Below are positions 31,380-39,231 of a stretch of 39,231 nt of DNA, in pieces. The notes under the pieces are model-generated. The model had not been told where the DNA came from. It did not search any database and worked only from the letters and a program-made list of their open reading frames with translations. Location of the stretch: the NCBI GenBank assembly GCA_964473355.1, contig CAYYOS010000003.1, positions 1 to 39,231 of the forward strand, given 5' to 3'. This stretch comes from CAYYOS01 sp964473355 (GTDB lineage Bacteria > Pseudomonadota > Gammaproteobacteria > Burkholderiales > REEB80). The number at the start of each line of letters is the position of its first letter. Position 1 is the stretch's first letter. Made by a program: the position numbers and the translations under genes.

Positions 31380-32789
31380 GTGAAAATCGGGAACTTAGCT
31401 TTAAAATATAAGATCGGCCTACCACCGGCGGTAATCATGCTGGTCCTGGTGGTATTGACGGTGACCCTGGGCTTCTACCTCAATGACATGCGCCTACAAA
31501 ATGAAGGAGTCCGGCGCTGGACGCATGCCCTGGATCGTATGCATGGCGCACTTTCTTTAGGTCAGCAGTTGGAGCGCCTTGCGGCGGCGCGGGCAAATGC
31601 GAAAGGCAGCACTGATGATTTGCAGTTCGAATATTTCGATCAGTTTACTGTTTTTGAAGAACATCTGCGCCACCCTGAATTGCTGGCTAAGCTAACAGCG
31701 ACGACTCGGGAAACAATTCTTAATCAGGTATCCAGATTACGCGACCCGGACAAAATAGATGCGCTGCGCATGCGCGCCGAATGGCAAGCCTTGTTACCGC
31801 AGCTCGAGGCGCTACATAAGCACTTCTGGGTACAGCGACGCGCCGCCTATATTGAATATTACCATGCGGTGACAGCGGATATTTCCACCGTCTTGGGGCT
31901 AATGTTCGGTAGCGTCGTGTTGAGCATTGTGGCCGGTTTCATCGCTACCCGCTGGGCGGTACGAGATATCACGACCCGTATTGGATCCATGATTAAGGGA
32001 TGTCAAACGTTCGGAAATATCCAGATAGCGCAACGCTATCATGATGAATTAGCGGAACTGAGCCACTGTTTGACACAAATGCAAGGACGGTTGGTAGAAG
32101 GCATTAACACGGAAAGGGTTCTGGAAGGGGCGGAGGATGAACGTCGCCGTATTGCCATGGATTTACATGACCAAGCGTTATCAGATCTCACGCACTTGGC
32201 GCGGGATTTGCGAAGCTTGCAGTCGGATGTAAACCCGGGCAGCAGAGTGTGGCATGAAAAATACATCGCGTTAGCTGGCGATTTAGATGAGGCTATTGAA
32301 GGTATTCGCCGCATTATGGACGATTTGCATCCGCAAACACTGGATAGCCTGGGATTCGAAGCGGCCTTGCGTTCCTATTTGGAGCGTAAATTAACGCGAC
32401 CTGGGTATCCGACGTGGCAAGTATACATAAGCGAAGATGTCGATCGGCGTTTGGATTTTTTCCAGGTTCTTACGTTGTATCGTATCGCGTTGGAAGCCGT
32501 TAACAATGTCGCTCGGCATGCCCATAGCTCTCGTTGTGAAATCGATTGTCGCATAACAGAAGATACGCTGATATTCTCAGTAGAGGATAACGGTACAGGT
32601 TTTGATTGGACGCAAGCGGATATCAAAGCCGGCGGCCGGGGGTTATCCAATATGACGCGCCGCGCTAATGCAATCGGTGCGGGCTTGACGTGGTCGCGCG
32701 CGCGTTTCTCCAGCGGCACGCGTTTTGAAATGCGCTTGACGCTAATGTCGGATTTACTAGCCTCAGCTCAGCATGAATCAGCGGCTTGA
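31380..32789 (+). CDS. Sensor histidine kinase of the HisKA_3 (NarX/DesK) type
   Basis: A 469-residue kinase starting at GTG (GGAAG upstream). Two membrane helices (about 15-34 and 168-190) bracket a helical periplasmic sensor of about 130 residues without cysteine. The phospho-acceptor is H263 in DERRRIAMDLHDQAL, followed by a compact HATPase_c domain (EAVNNVARHAHS; SVEDNGTGFDW; GGRGLSNMTRRANAIG). Its stop overlaps the start of the regulator gene by 17 bases. Divergent from soxA, so sulfur compounds are one possible signal, on position alone. Confidence 0.88.
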   Translation: MKIGNLALKYKIGLPPAVIMLVLVVLTVTLGFYLNDMRLQNEGVRRWTHALDRMHGALSLGQQLERLAAARANAKGSTDDLQFEYFDQFTVFEEHLRHPELLAKLTATTRETILNQVSRLRDPDKIDALRMRAEWQALLPQLEALHKHFWVQRRAAYIEYYHAVTADISTVLGLMFGSVVLSIVAGFIATRWAVRDITTRIGSMIKGCQTFGNIQIAQRYHDELAELSHCLTQMQGRLVEGINTERVLEGAEDERRRIAMDLHDQALSDLTHLARDLRSLQSDVNPGSRVWHEKYIALAGDLDEAIEGIRRIMDDLHPQTLDSLGFEAALRSYLERKLTRPGYPTWQVYISEDVDRRLDFFQVLTLYRIALEAVNNVARHAHSSRCEIDCRITEDTLIFSVEDNGTGFDWTQADIKAGGRGLSNMTRRANAIGAGLTWSRARFSSGTRFEMRLTLMSDLLASAQHESAA

Positions 32790-33498
32790 AGTTTTATTGG
32801 CAGAGGATAACCCCAGAGATCGCGAATTTCTGTTAAGCATCCTTGCTGACTTCTCGGTCATTGCGGCGATGAATTCAGAAGATGCGATTCGATTAGCCGG
32901 AAACTATACTGAACCTCTTTTGATTAGCGATTTGCAGATGCCTCTGATGAACGGCATCGAATTAGCACGGCGCTTATGGAAGAAACAACCTGTATCGCGC
33001 ATCGTGTTTTGGTCTCAGCACAAAGATGAGATGTACGTACGTGCGCTGGCAAAAATTGTGCCGCCGGAAACCGTATACGGTTACGTGCTAAAGGATAATC
33101 CCACGCAAATACTGCTCAAAGCTTTGCATAGCGTGTTTTCTGAAGGCCAGTGTTGGATCGATCCGCAACTCCGCCCGGTCCAAGCACGGGTAAGAGCGGG
33201 GCGCGATGCCATCAGTGATTTCGAATATGAAGTCCTCATCGATATCGCCCTGGGTTTAACCGACAACATGATAGCCAAGCGCCGTTATTTATCGCGGCGC
33301 GGTGCGCAAAATCGTTTGCAGTCCTTGTATTTAAAGCTAGGCGTAAATGATGACACGGGAGCGGGGGAGGTTATCAATTTGCGCGCACGCACGGTTGCGG
33401 TGGCACTGCAACGGGGCTTAATCAACGCTTTTGAGTTAGAGGAGGAAGAACACAAACTCAAGCGATGGCTGGCGACGACCCCGGTGGAGCGTTGCTAG
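32773..33498 (+). CDS. Response regulator with an atypical LuxR-type output domain
   Basis: A 241-residue protein. Residues 1-125 are a receiver domain with ED in the acidic pocket (AEDNPRD), phospho-acceptor D53 (ISDLQMPLMNG) and K in YVLKDNP. Residues about 148-215 align with a LuxR/FixJ helix-turn-helix by the ALGLTDNMIAKRRYLS pattern, but the recognition helix reads RRGAQNRLQSLYLKLG in place of the usual GTVKNHVSNILRKLG, and about 35 extra residues follow. DNA binding is likely but target type is uncertain. Confidence 0.82.
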   Translation: MNQRLEVLLAEDNPRDREFLLSILADFSVIAAMNSEDAIRLAGNYTEPLLISDLQMPLMNGIELARRLWKKQPVSRIVFWSQHKDEMYVRALAKIVPPETVYGYVLKDNPTQILLKALHSVFSEGQCWIDPQLRPVQARVRAGRDAISDFEYEVLIDIALGLTDNMIAKRRYLSRRGAQNRLQSLYLKLGVNDDTGAGEVINLRARTVAVALQRGLINAFELEEEEHKLKRWLATTPVERC

Positions 33499-33545
33499 CG
33501 CTGGCGACACCAAGTCGTAGTTATCGTGCGTTTCAATACCAGAAT

Positions 33546-34358
33546 TTATAAACCCAACACCGCCTGCATATCAAATAATCCATTGCGTTGGTTTGCGATA
33601 AAGCGCGCCGCGCGTAGGGCGCCTTGAGCGAATGTCTCTCGGCTGCTAGCCTTATGCGTAATTTCGATGCGCTCCCCATTGCCAGCAAAAAGTGCGGTAT
33701 GGTCACCCACAATATCGCCGCCGCGCACGCTGGCAAAGCCAATTGCGCCGGCCGGGCGTTCGCCCGTTAAACGGTGCCTTTCATAGATAGCCAATTTTTC
33801 CAAGGTTTCGCCGCGGGCTTTCGCAATAACTTCGCCCATACGCAAAGCTGTACCCGAGGGCGCATCCACTTTGTGGCGATGGTGCGCCTCCACTATTTCT
33901 GTGTCGTAGCCCTCTTGCAAAATTTTCGCCGCGAGTTCCAGGAGTTTAAAGGTCAGGTTTACCCCGACACTCATATTGGGCGCGAAAACGATGCCGATAC
34001 TCGTACTCGCTTCTGAAATTACTTTGGTTTGTTCTGCCGAAAAGCCCGTAGTACCAATGACCATTTTCACGTTATGCGTGCGGCAGAGTTTGAGATGCGC
34101 TAAGGTGGCTTCTGGACGGGTAAAATCTATCAATACTTGGCTTAACTGTAGCGCGGCAGAAACATCCGCGCTAATTGTTACCCCGCAAGCGGACCCGACT
34201 AGCTCACCCGCATCTTTGCCCAAATTAGGGTTGTTAGGCTGCTCAAGCGCAGCAGACAACTCTAATTCTGGCGTTTGAGAAATGGCCTCTATAAGGGCAC
34301 GCCCCATACGGCCAGCGCTGCCCGCCACCGCAACTTTAAGAGGGAGGAAAGAATTCAA
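33546..34358 (-). CDS. dapB: 4-hydroxy-tetrahydrodipicolinate reductase
   Basis: A 270-residue cytoplasmic enzyme of lysine and peptidoglycan precursor synthesis, reducing the dipicolinate intermediate with NAD(P)H. The nucleotide-binding motif GSAGRMG is near residue 13, the catalytic block is EAHHRHKVDAPSGTAL, and IGTTGF and FAPNMSVGVN are conserved. It starts two bases after the bamE stop, in the order common in betaproteobacteria, and converges on the response regulator gene 47 bases away. Confidence 0.97.
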   Translation of the reverse strand: MNSFLPLKVAVAGSAGRMGRALIEAISQTPELELSAALEQPNNPNLGKDAGELVGSACGVTISADVSAALQLSQVLIDFTRPEATLAHLKLCRTHNVKMVIGTTGFSAEQTKVISEASTSIGIVFAPNMSVGVNLTFKLLELAAKILQEGYDTEIVEAHHRHKVDAPSGTALRMGEVIAKARGETLEKLAIYERHRLTGERPAGAIGFASVRGGDIVGDHTALFAGNGERIEITHKASSRETFAQGALRAARFIANQRNGLFDMQAVLGL

Positions 34359-34360
34359 AA

Positions 34361-34687
34361 TTATTTATTTGTGGGTGTGACATCGCCGGTAATTTTTTTG
34401 AGGCGATCTTCTTCAAATAACACGGCCAGTTTGCGGTGCTCCACCAATTTGCCAGATTTTTCGTAGCGATAAATATAATCCCAACGGTCTTTATGGAAGG
34501 CGTCCATAAGTAAGGGCGTCCCCATCACAAAACGCACCTGCGATTTCGTCATCCCCGGCTTAAGTTGTGAAATCATTTCCTGGGTGACAACGTTACCCTG
34601 TTGGACGTCCAATTTGTAGGGCGCTATGGAGATTGCACTGCAGGCACTAAGCGCCCATAGGCTAATGAAAACAATCGAATGACGCAT
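34361..34687 (-). CDS. bamE: Outer-membrane assembly lipoprotein BamE (SmpA/OmlA)
   Basis: A 108-residue lipoprotein with lipobox LSAC (C16). The BamE fold is shown by KLDVQQGNVVTQEMISQLK, then GMTKSQVRFVMGTPL and WDYIYRYEKSG. It supports the BAM complex that folds outer-membrane barrels such as the TpsB-like protein. Divergent from fur, with 58 AT-rich bases between. Confidence 0.95.
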   Translation of the reverse strand: MRHSIVFISLWALSACSAISIAPYKLDVQQGNVVTQEMISQLKPGMTKSQVRFVMGTPLLMDAFHKDRWDYIYRYEKSGKLVEHRKLAVLFEEDRLKKITGDVTPTNK

Positions 34688-34745
34688 AAATTGGTAGCAG
34701 TAGGGAATAAAGGTTATATTATATATTAATCATCATGACCCGCCC

Positions 34746-35177
34746 ATGCGCGATAGCCGTAACCTAAAAGAAGCTGGCCTTAAAGCGACACTACCTCGAC
34801 TAAAGATTTTAGATTTATTCGAGCATAGTGAGGTTCGCCATTTGTCCGCCGAAGATGTTTATAAACTTCTGCTCGCTGAGCACACCGACGTGGGGTTGGC
34901 GACGATTTATCGCGTGCTAACGCAGTTCGAGGCGGCGGGTTTACTAAAGCGCCATCACTTCGAAGGGGGTAAATCGGTATTTGAGCTCAATGAAGGAGGC
35001 CACCACGATCATTTGGTGTGCTTGCAATGCGGGCGTGTCGAAGAGTTTTACGACTCCGAGATTGAGCGTCGCCAAGAAAAGGTTGCGCGCGATCGTGGAT
35101 TCTCAATTCACGAACATTCTTTATACTTATATGCGGATTGCACCAAACCTAGCTGTCCGCACAAAAATGCAGGTTGA
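34746..35177 (+). CDS. fur: Ferric uptake regulator Fur
   Basis: A 143-residue metal-dependent repressor. The N-terminal winged helix (to about residue 82) contains LKATLPRLKIL and VGLATIYRVLTQFE. The dimer domain has GGHHDHLVCLQCG and CTKPSC, giving the regulatory and structural metal sites. The divergent region with bamE is AT-rich; I see no convincing Fur box there. Confidence 0.96.
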   Translation: MRDSRNLKEAGLKATLPRLKILDLFEHSEVRHLSAEDVYKLLLAEHTDVGLATIYRVLTQFEAAGLLKRHHFEGGKSVFELNEGGHHDHLVCLQCGRVEEFYDSEIERRQEKVARDRGFSIHEHSLYLYADCTKPSCPHKNAG

Positions 35178-35263
35178 TGTCAGTCTGCAGCACTTCTCTT
35201 TTGATAGCTCCAGCATTTATTCTAGATAACTAGATCGCTTTCGGTGTCGAGTGCCAGCGCTAG

Positions 35264-35587
35264 TTAAGTGGCGCGCCGCTTTTGGCGGGGCCCGCTTGAA
35301 CGCGGGGATAGTTTAGGCAATGGCTCCACAAGCCGACCGGTGACATACTTATGAAGGACGCTAGCCATTAAAGTTTGATAGGGAATGGCTTCTTCTGCGG
35401 CCTTTGCTTGAATATCGTGGAGGTCTCGGGAAGAAATACGAATGTTAACCCGCTTGTCTTTAACTAGAGATGCGGAGGCCATTGCAGCAAAGCGGGCGAT
35501 TTCGCTTTTGTTTTTGGCAACGGGCCGCCATTCGCCTCTTTCAAACGAGGCGAGAATTTCTTCTTCAAGCTTACTTTCTTTTTCCAT
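35264..35587 (-). CDS. BrnA/CopG-type antitoxin
   Basis: A 107-residue protein from ATG 35587, with AGGAG 7 bases upstream inside the end of the toxin gene; an upstream ATG at 35602 is less likely. The N-terminal half is acidic and helical; the C-terminal half (KRVNIRISSRDLHDIQAKA, then IPYQTLMASVLHKYV) is a ribbon-helix-helix DNA-binding domain of the CopG/BrnA type. The basic tail is lysine/arginine-rich. Follows the toxin gene by a single base, so the pair is coupled and probably self-repressing. Confidence 0.85.
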   Translation of the reverse strand: MEKESKLEEEILASFERGEWRPVAKNKSEIARFAAMASASLVKDKRVNIRISSRDLHDIQAKAAEEAIPYQTLMASVLHKYVTGRLVEPLPKLSPRSSGPRQKRRAT

Positions 35588-35588
35588 T

Positions 35589-35867
35589 TCAACGCTCCTC
35601 ATTAAGATAGATGCGAGTGGCTTTCCGGCTGGGAATAATCGTCTTCAAGAAGACCTCATGCTTTGTCTCCACAAACGGTACCAAATAGGCATAACCACGA
35701 ATACGAACCACAAACATACGTTGGTTCGAACGCTGAACTGTGTTCGGATGATCCAAAACAACAAGAAGGCCACCATTCGACATGGCTGACAGGACTTCCT
35801 CAAAAGATACGCCTCGCTCTGCTTTGAGGCGGATATTCTTTTCCGTGCTCCAATTCACAGGCTTCAT
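35589..35867 (-). CDS. BrnT-family toxin
   Basis: A 92-residue protein with the BrnT pattern: an N-terminal WSTEKNIRLKAERGVSFEEV helix, a central beta-sheet (QRMFVVRIRGYAYLVPFVE) and the C-terminal KTIIPSRKATRIY. Family members are RNase-fold toxins that stop translation until bound by their antitoxin. Toxin-first order with the antitoxin 1 base downstream is usual for BrnTA. The pair sits between core genes fur and recN, so it is a likely insertion. Confidence 0.85.
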   Translation of the reverse strand: MKPVNWSTEKNIRLKAERGVSFEEVLSAMSNGGLLVVLDHPNTVQRSNQRMFVVRIRGYAYLVPFVETKHEVFLKTIIPSRKATRIYLNEER

Positions 35868-35941
35868 ATGGCAATTTTACACCTGTGTGCCTTATGGCAT
35901 CAAGATCGAAACCTTGGCCAAGTTTATTAGCTTGCTCAGCG

Positions 35942-37600
35942 TCAGAACTTAATACCCAACATTTCCGCGGCATGCTTGCGGGTGGTTTCGGTAATCTCTA
36001 CGCCGCCTAGCATACGAGCTACTTCATCGATGCGATGATCATAATCTAACTCTAATACCTGGCTTAGCACTTCGCCATTTGCGGACGTTTTACTGATCTG
36101 CAGGTGGACTTCCCCTTGTGCCGCCACTTGCGGCAGGTGAGTAATGCACAGCACTTGTCTATTACGCGCTACAGCTTTGAGCAGGCCGCCAACGATCTCG
36201 GCTACACCGCCTCCTATACCGACATCGACCTCATCAAACACTAAGCAAGGCGTTTGTGTGGCGTCGCTGGCCGCGACATGAAGCGCCAAGCTGATGCGAG
36301 AAATTTCGCCGCCCGAAGCAATCTTACTAAATTCATTTAATTCCATGCCTTTGTGCGGCGAGACGAGAAATTCGGCTTGTTCTAAGCCATAGGCACCCGG
36401 TTCGGCCAAGGCATTTAAGCGAATGTCAAAACGCCCCCCTTGCATAGCGAGCCGTTGCATTAATTCGGTCACGGCCCCGCTTAGTTTTTTTGCGGCAGCG
36501 TTTCGTTTCTTACTTAAACGTTGCGCCTCAAGCCTATATTGTTCCTGGGCAACCGCTTCTTGCTCGGCCAGTTTACCTGCAGAATCTAAGGTATTTAAAA
36601 ATTCTAGACGCGTTTTCTTGTCGTTAAAAAGTGTTGCCAAGTCTCTTTCTTTAACCCGGTGCTTGCGTGCCAACGCGTAGGCTTGTTCGATTTTTTCCTC
36701 ACATTCGATCAGACGATCCGGGTCCAAATCCAAGCGCTGCAGATAGTGTTTTAAGCTATATTCGGTCTCTTGTAACTGAATGGTCGCAGGCGTTAAGATT
36801 TCAAGAATTTGACTAATCTCGGGATCGAATTCCGCGAGGGCTTGCAAGCGTGCCGTGAGATTATGAAGTTGCGGCAAAATCGCTAATTCGTTCTCGGCCA
36901 ATATATCTTGCCCGTAATTCACCGCTTCAATTAGGCTGGCAGCGTGCGTTAGCCGAGCATGTTCCTGTTGTAACTCTGTCCATTGTTGATCTGAAAACTT
37001 CAGGCTATCAAATTCGCGGATTTGCCACTCTAGCTCGGCGCGCTCCTTTGCGTAAGCGGCAGCATTTTTTTCCCACTCCAGTTTCAGGTTTAACGCGCTC
37101 TGCCATTGGGAGAACAAATCCGCTACCCGTATTGCCTCAGGTATGGCGTTTGCGTAACGGTCCAAAACAACGCGTTGTGTTTTGCTTTGCACCAAAGATT
37201 GATGGCCGTGTTGCCCATGGATTTCGATTAGCCACGTGCCCACTTCGCGCAATTGTTGCAGGCTGGCCGCGTGACCGTTGATGTAGGCGCGGGAGCGCCC
37301 AGTTGCATCAATTACCCGGCGCACAATACAAGACGACTCATCCGCCAAATCGTTTTCGGTTAACCACTGCTGCAGCGCGGGCAGGCGGTCAATATTGAAT
37401 TCCGCGGTTAAGTCGCAGCGTTCCGCGCCTCGCCGCACGACATTTACCGCAAGCCGCTGGCCTAACAGGAGACCCAATGCCTCAATAAGGATAGATTTAC
37501 CCGCACCCGTTTCCCCAGTTAGCACAGTAAAACCCGGCCCAAAACTTAGCTCCAGTTTCTCGACAAGGATAAAATCGCGCAACCGTAACTGCGTTAACAT
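35942..37600 (-). CDS. recN: DNA repair ATPase RecN
   Basis: A 552-residue SMC-like protein of double-strand-break repair. Walker A is GETGAGKS (about 28-35), the signature IASGGEISRISLALH comes near residue 425, and Walker B is CLVFDEVDVGIGG. Between them lies a long coiled coil (about 160-370). The ends of the protein (MLTQLRLRDFILVEK; TTRKHAAEML) are typical. Ends close to nadK, starting 17 bases after its stop. Confidence 0.97.
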   Translation of the reverse strand: MLTQLRLRDFILVEKLELSFGPGFTVLTGETGAGKSILIEALGLLLGQRLAVNVVRRGAERCDLTAEFNIDRLPALQQWLTENDLADESSCIVRRVIDATGRSRAYINGHAASLQQLREVGTWLIEIHGQHGHQSLVQSKTQRVVLDRYANAIPEAIRVADLFSQWQSALNLKLEWEKNAAAYAKERAELEWQIREFDSLKFSDQQWTELQQEHARLTHAASLIEAVNYGQDILAENELAILPQLHNLTARLQALAEFDPEISQILEILTPATIQLQETEYSLKHYLQRLDLDPDRLIECEEKIEQAYALARKHRVKERDLATLFNDKKTRLEFLNTLDSAGKLAEQEAVAQEQYRLEAQRLSKKRNAAAKKLSGAVTELMQRLAMQGGRFDIRLNALAEPGAYGLEQAEFLVSPHKGMELNEFSKIASGGEISRISLALHVAASDATQTPCLVFDEVDVGIGGGVAEIVGGLLKAVARNRQVLCITHLPQVAAQGEVHLQISKTSANGEVLSQVLELDYDHRIDEVARMLGGVEITETTRKHAAEMLGIKF

Positions 37601-37617
37601 TGCTTACGTTAACCAGC

Positions 37618-38490
37618 TCACAATTTTTCTCCCCATTTCAATTTCTGTCGTAGCGTATCGTAGTAACTATGGGAGAGCGGATGCAAAAGCCGTATGGTCT
37701 TTTGCCCGCGGGTAACGGTTACGCGATCTTTTTCTACAAGATCAAAATGGGTTTGCCCGTCAAAATGCACACGCGCATCGATGGCCTCGCTTAGTACGAT
37801 CTCCACCTGACTACGGCTGTTTACCGCAATGGGGCGATTGCTTAAGGTATGCGGACAAATGGGGACTAAGGCAATGGCTTCCAAACTGGGGTGCAGAATA
37901 GGCCCCCCCGCAGACAGCGCATAGGCAGTAGAACCGGTGGGCGTAGCGATGACAATACCGTCCGAGCGCTGACTGTAAACAAATTGATTGTCGACGGAGA
38001 CTTCAAATTCAATTAGCCTGCCAGTGTTGCCTTTGCTCACGACTACGTCATTGAGGGCGCAGGCCTCAAACACGCAATTATTTTCCCGCCACACGTGCGC
38101 ACTTAAAAGAAATCGCTCCTCAACCGCGTAATGTCCTGCGATGATCTCTCCGATTACAGGCAGCATGTTAACCAAAGGCACGTCGGTTAAAAACCCCAGG
38201 CGACCCTGGTTCACACCGACCATCCGGGCATCATGGCCCACCAAGTTGCGGGCAATATTCAGCATGGTGCCGTCACCGGCTAGAATAATAACCAAATCGG
38301 CCTGCTCGCCGATTTCCTGTAATTGGGCAACCGGGTAGTCCTGAATCCCGGTACTACGCGCGGTTTCGCTTTCAATGAGCACGCTCACATTGCGCTTAGT
38401 CAAAAATTCCGCCAATTTTGATAAAGCACCCGCGATGTCTGTGCTGTTGTATTTGCCGACTAATCCGATCGTAGAGAATTTGAGTTGCAT
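37618..38490 (-). CDS. nadK: NAD kinase
   Basis: A 290-residue enzyme that phosphorylates NAD to NADP. The ATP-binding motif reads AGDGTML (71-77) in place of the usual GGDGT; the second motif NDVVV and the glycine-rich RSDGIVIATPTGSTAYALSAGG are intact. Upstream of the ATG there is no clear ribosome site; a TATAAT (38502-38497) lies only 6 bases before it. Gene order hrcA-nadK-recN is common in betaproteobacteria. Confidence 0.96.
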   Translation of the reverse strand: MQLKFSTIGLVGKYNSTDIAGALSKLAEFLTKRNVSVLIESETARSTGIQDYPVAQLQEIGEQADLVIILAGDGTMLNIARNLVGHDARMVGVNQGRLGFLTDVPLVNMLPVIGEIIAGHYAVEERFLLSAHVWRENNCVFEACALNDVVVSKGNTGRLIEFEVSVDNQFVYSQRSDGIVIATPTGSTAYALSAGGPILHPSLEAIALVPICPHTLSNRPIAVNSRSQVEIVLSEAIDARVHFDGQTHFDLVEKDRVTVTRGQKTIRLLHPLSHSYYDTLRQKLKWGEKL

Positions 38491-38496
38491 GCCAGG

Positions 38497-38502
38497 ATTA
38501 TA
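38497..38502 (-). promoter_or_regulatory. Candidate -10 element close to the nadK start
   Basis: TATAAT on the minus strand ends 6 bases before the nadK ATG. If used, transcription would begin at or near the A of the start codon, giving a leaderless mRNA. No good -35 is seen, so this is weak. Confidence 0.25.
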
Positions 38503-38609
38503 TCCTTGGGCCGCAAGCTTGTGTGGAGCGCGCAGTGGTGGGTTGAGTCAGCCCCAAGGCAGCCGGGCGCTATACTCTCTTTTTGGCGAAATTGTTGTAG
38601 AATGAAATC

Positions 38610-39231
38610 ATGCTTGATAAACGTGCGCAAATTTTGTTAAAAACCCTGGTCGAGCGCTATATCAGCGAAGGCCAGCCCGTCGGTTCTCGTACGCTTTCTA
38701 AGTATTCCGGTTTGGATTTAAGTCCCGCTACCATACGCAACGTCATGGCGGATTTGGAAGATTTGGGTTTTATCGAAAGCCCGCACACTTCCGCGGGACG
38801 AATCCCTACTGCACTGGGCTACCGATTTTTTATTGATACGCTCCTGACTATCCAGCCTCTGGCGGATCTGGAATTAAATCATCTCCAGAAAGTACTAAAC
38901 CCCGGCGATCCACAAACCTTAGTGGCGTCGGCGTCACAATTACTGTCCGATCTCTCGCACTTTGTGGGCTTGGTGATGATCCCCCGCCGCCCCGGCTTGG
39001 CTTTCCGACATATTGAATTTTTGGCTTTGTCGGAAAAACGTGTTTTGCTGATTTTGGTGACTACCGACGGCAAAGTGCAAAACCGCATTATTTTTAGCGA
39101 TAAGGCTTTTAGCGATACGGAGTTAACTCGCGCCAGCAATTTTTTCAATCAACATTATTCAGGCTGCACCCTGGATGAAGTGCGCCGTAAGATGCAACAG
39201 GAATTAAAGCAAATTCAATCCGACATGACTA
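38610..39231 (+). CDS. hrcA: Heat-inducible repressor HrcA, 5' part
   Basis: The first 207 residues of HrcA, cut by the window edge. The N-terminal winged helix (MLDKRAQILLKTLVERYI; VGSRTLSKYSGLDLSPATIRN; TSAGRIPTALGYRFFID) is unmistakable, followed by the start of the GAF-like domain. HrcA represses groESL and dnaK through CIRCE elements; none was seen in the 119 bases upstream. Divergent from nadK. Confidence 0.96.
   Translation, partial: MLDKRAQILLKTLVERYISEGQPVGSRTLSKYSGLDLSPATIRNVMADLEDLGFIESPHTSAGRIPTALGYRFFIDTLLTIQPLADLELNHLQKVLNPGDPQTLVASASQLLSDLSHFVGLVMIPRRPGLAFRHIEFLALSEKRVLLILVTTDGKVQNRIIFSDKAFSDTELTRASNFFNQHYSGCTLDEVRRKMQQELKQIQSDMT

Noticed and set aside
34688..34745. Fur box in the bamE-fur divergent region
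   Set aside because: AT-rich, but no stretch fits the GATAATGATAATCATTATC pattern well enough.

Overview
The window reads as chromosome of a Gram-negative betaproteobacterium. Evidence is the gene group dapB, bamE, fur, recN, nadK, hrcA at the right end, outer-membrane and lipoprotein genes throughout, an IPTL-CTERM sorting signal, and a SoxA cytochrome that suggests sulfur metabolism. I cannot name the genus. One run of 10 Ns (12229-12238) marks an assembly join inside a gene.

Layout. 1-3069 (minus) is a cell-surface block: the 5' part of a secreted 17-residue-repeat protein, a small exported protein and a FhaC/ShlB-type outer-membrane transporter. 3253-14188 is the most unusual part, a cyclic-nucleotide block. 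On the plus strand lie a CHASE2 class III cyclase, a metallo-beta-lactamase-fold protein with a class II cyclic-nucleotide phosphodiesterase signature, and a secreted protein of unknown function. Converging on it from the right is a six-gene minus-strand operon: two proteins with eroded cyclic-nucleotide-binding domains, a nucleotide-translocase-like membrane protein fused to HEAT-like repeats, a third cyclic-nucleotide-binding protein with an intact phosphate-binding motif, a second CHASE2 cyclase and a periplasmic FecR-domain protein. These genes could make, degrade and sense cAMP around a membrane protein related to ATP/ADP translocases.

14336-20691 is mixed: a HerA-like ATPase (DUF853), a divergent 5'-nucleotidase/SoxB-like phosphoesterase with altered metal ligands, a CHRD protein with an exosortase sorting tail, a 48-residue membrane protein, an alpha/beta hydrolase lipoprotein, a Kbp-like BON-LysM protein and a DJ-1/PfpI protein. 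20756-29073 is a copper-handling island: CopI-type cupredoxin, Csp-type copper storage protein, Met-rich periplasmic protein, DUF305 membrane protein, CusF-like chaperone, Tat-exported multicopper oxidase, CusC-like outer-membrane lipoprotein and a His/Met-rich exported protein, with a divergent CopR/CopS-like two-component pair. No RND pump, membrane-fusion protein or P-type ATPase lies within it.

29214-33498 holds a two-domain thioredoxin (SoxW-like) and soxA, divergent from a second two-component system of HisKA_3 kinase plus atypical LuxR-type regulator. 33546-39231 is housekeeping (dapB, bamE, fur, recN, nadK, hrcA), interrupted by a BrnT/BrnA-like toxin-antitoxin pair. No tRNA, rRNA, CRISPR array, insertion sequence or prophage was recognised, and no gene-free stretch exceeds 300 bases.
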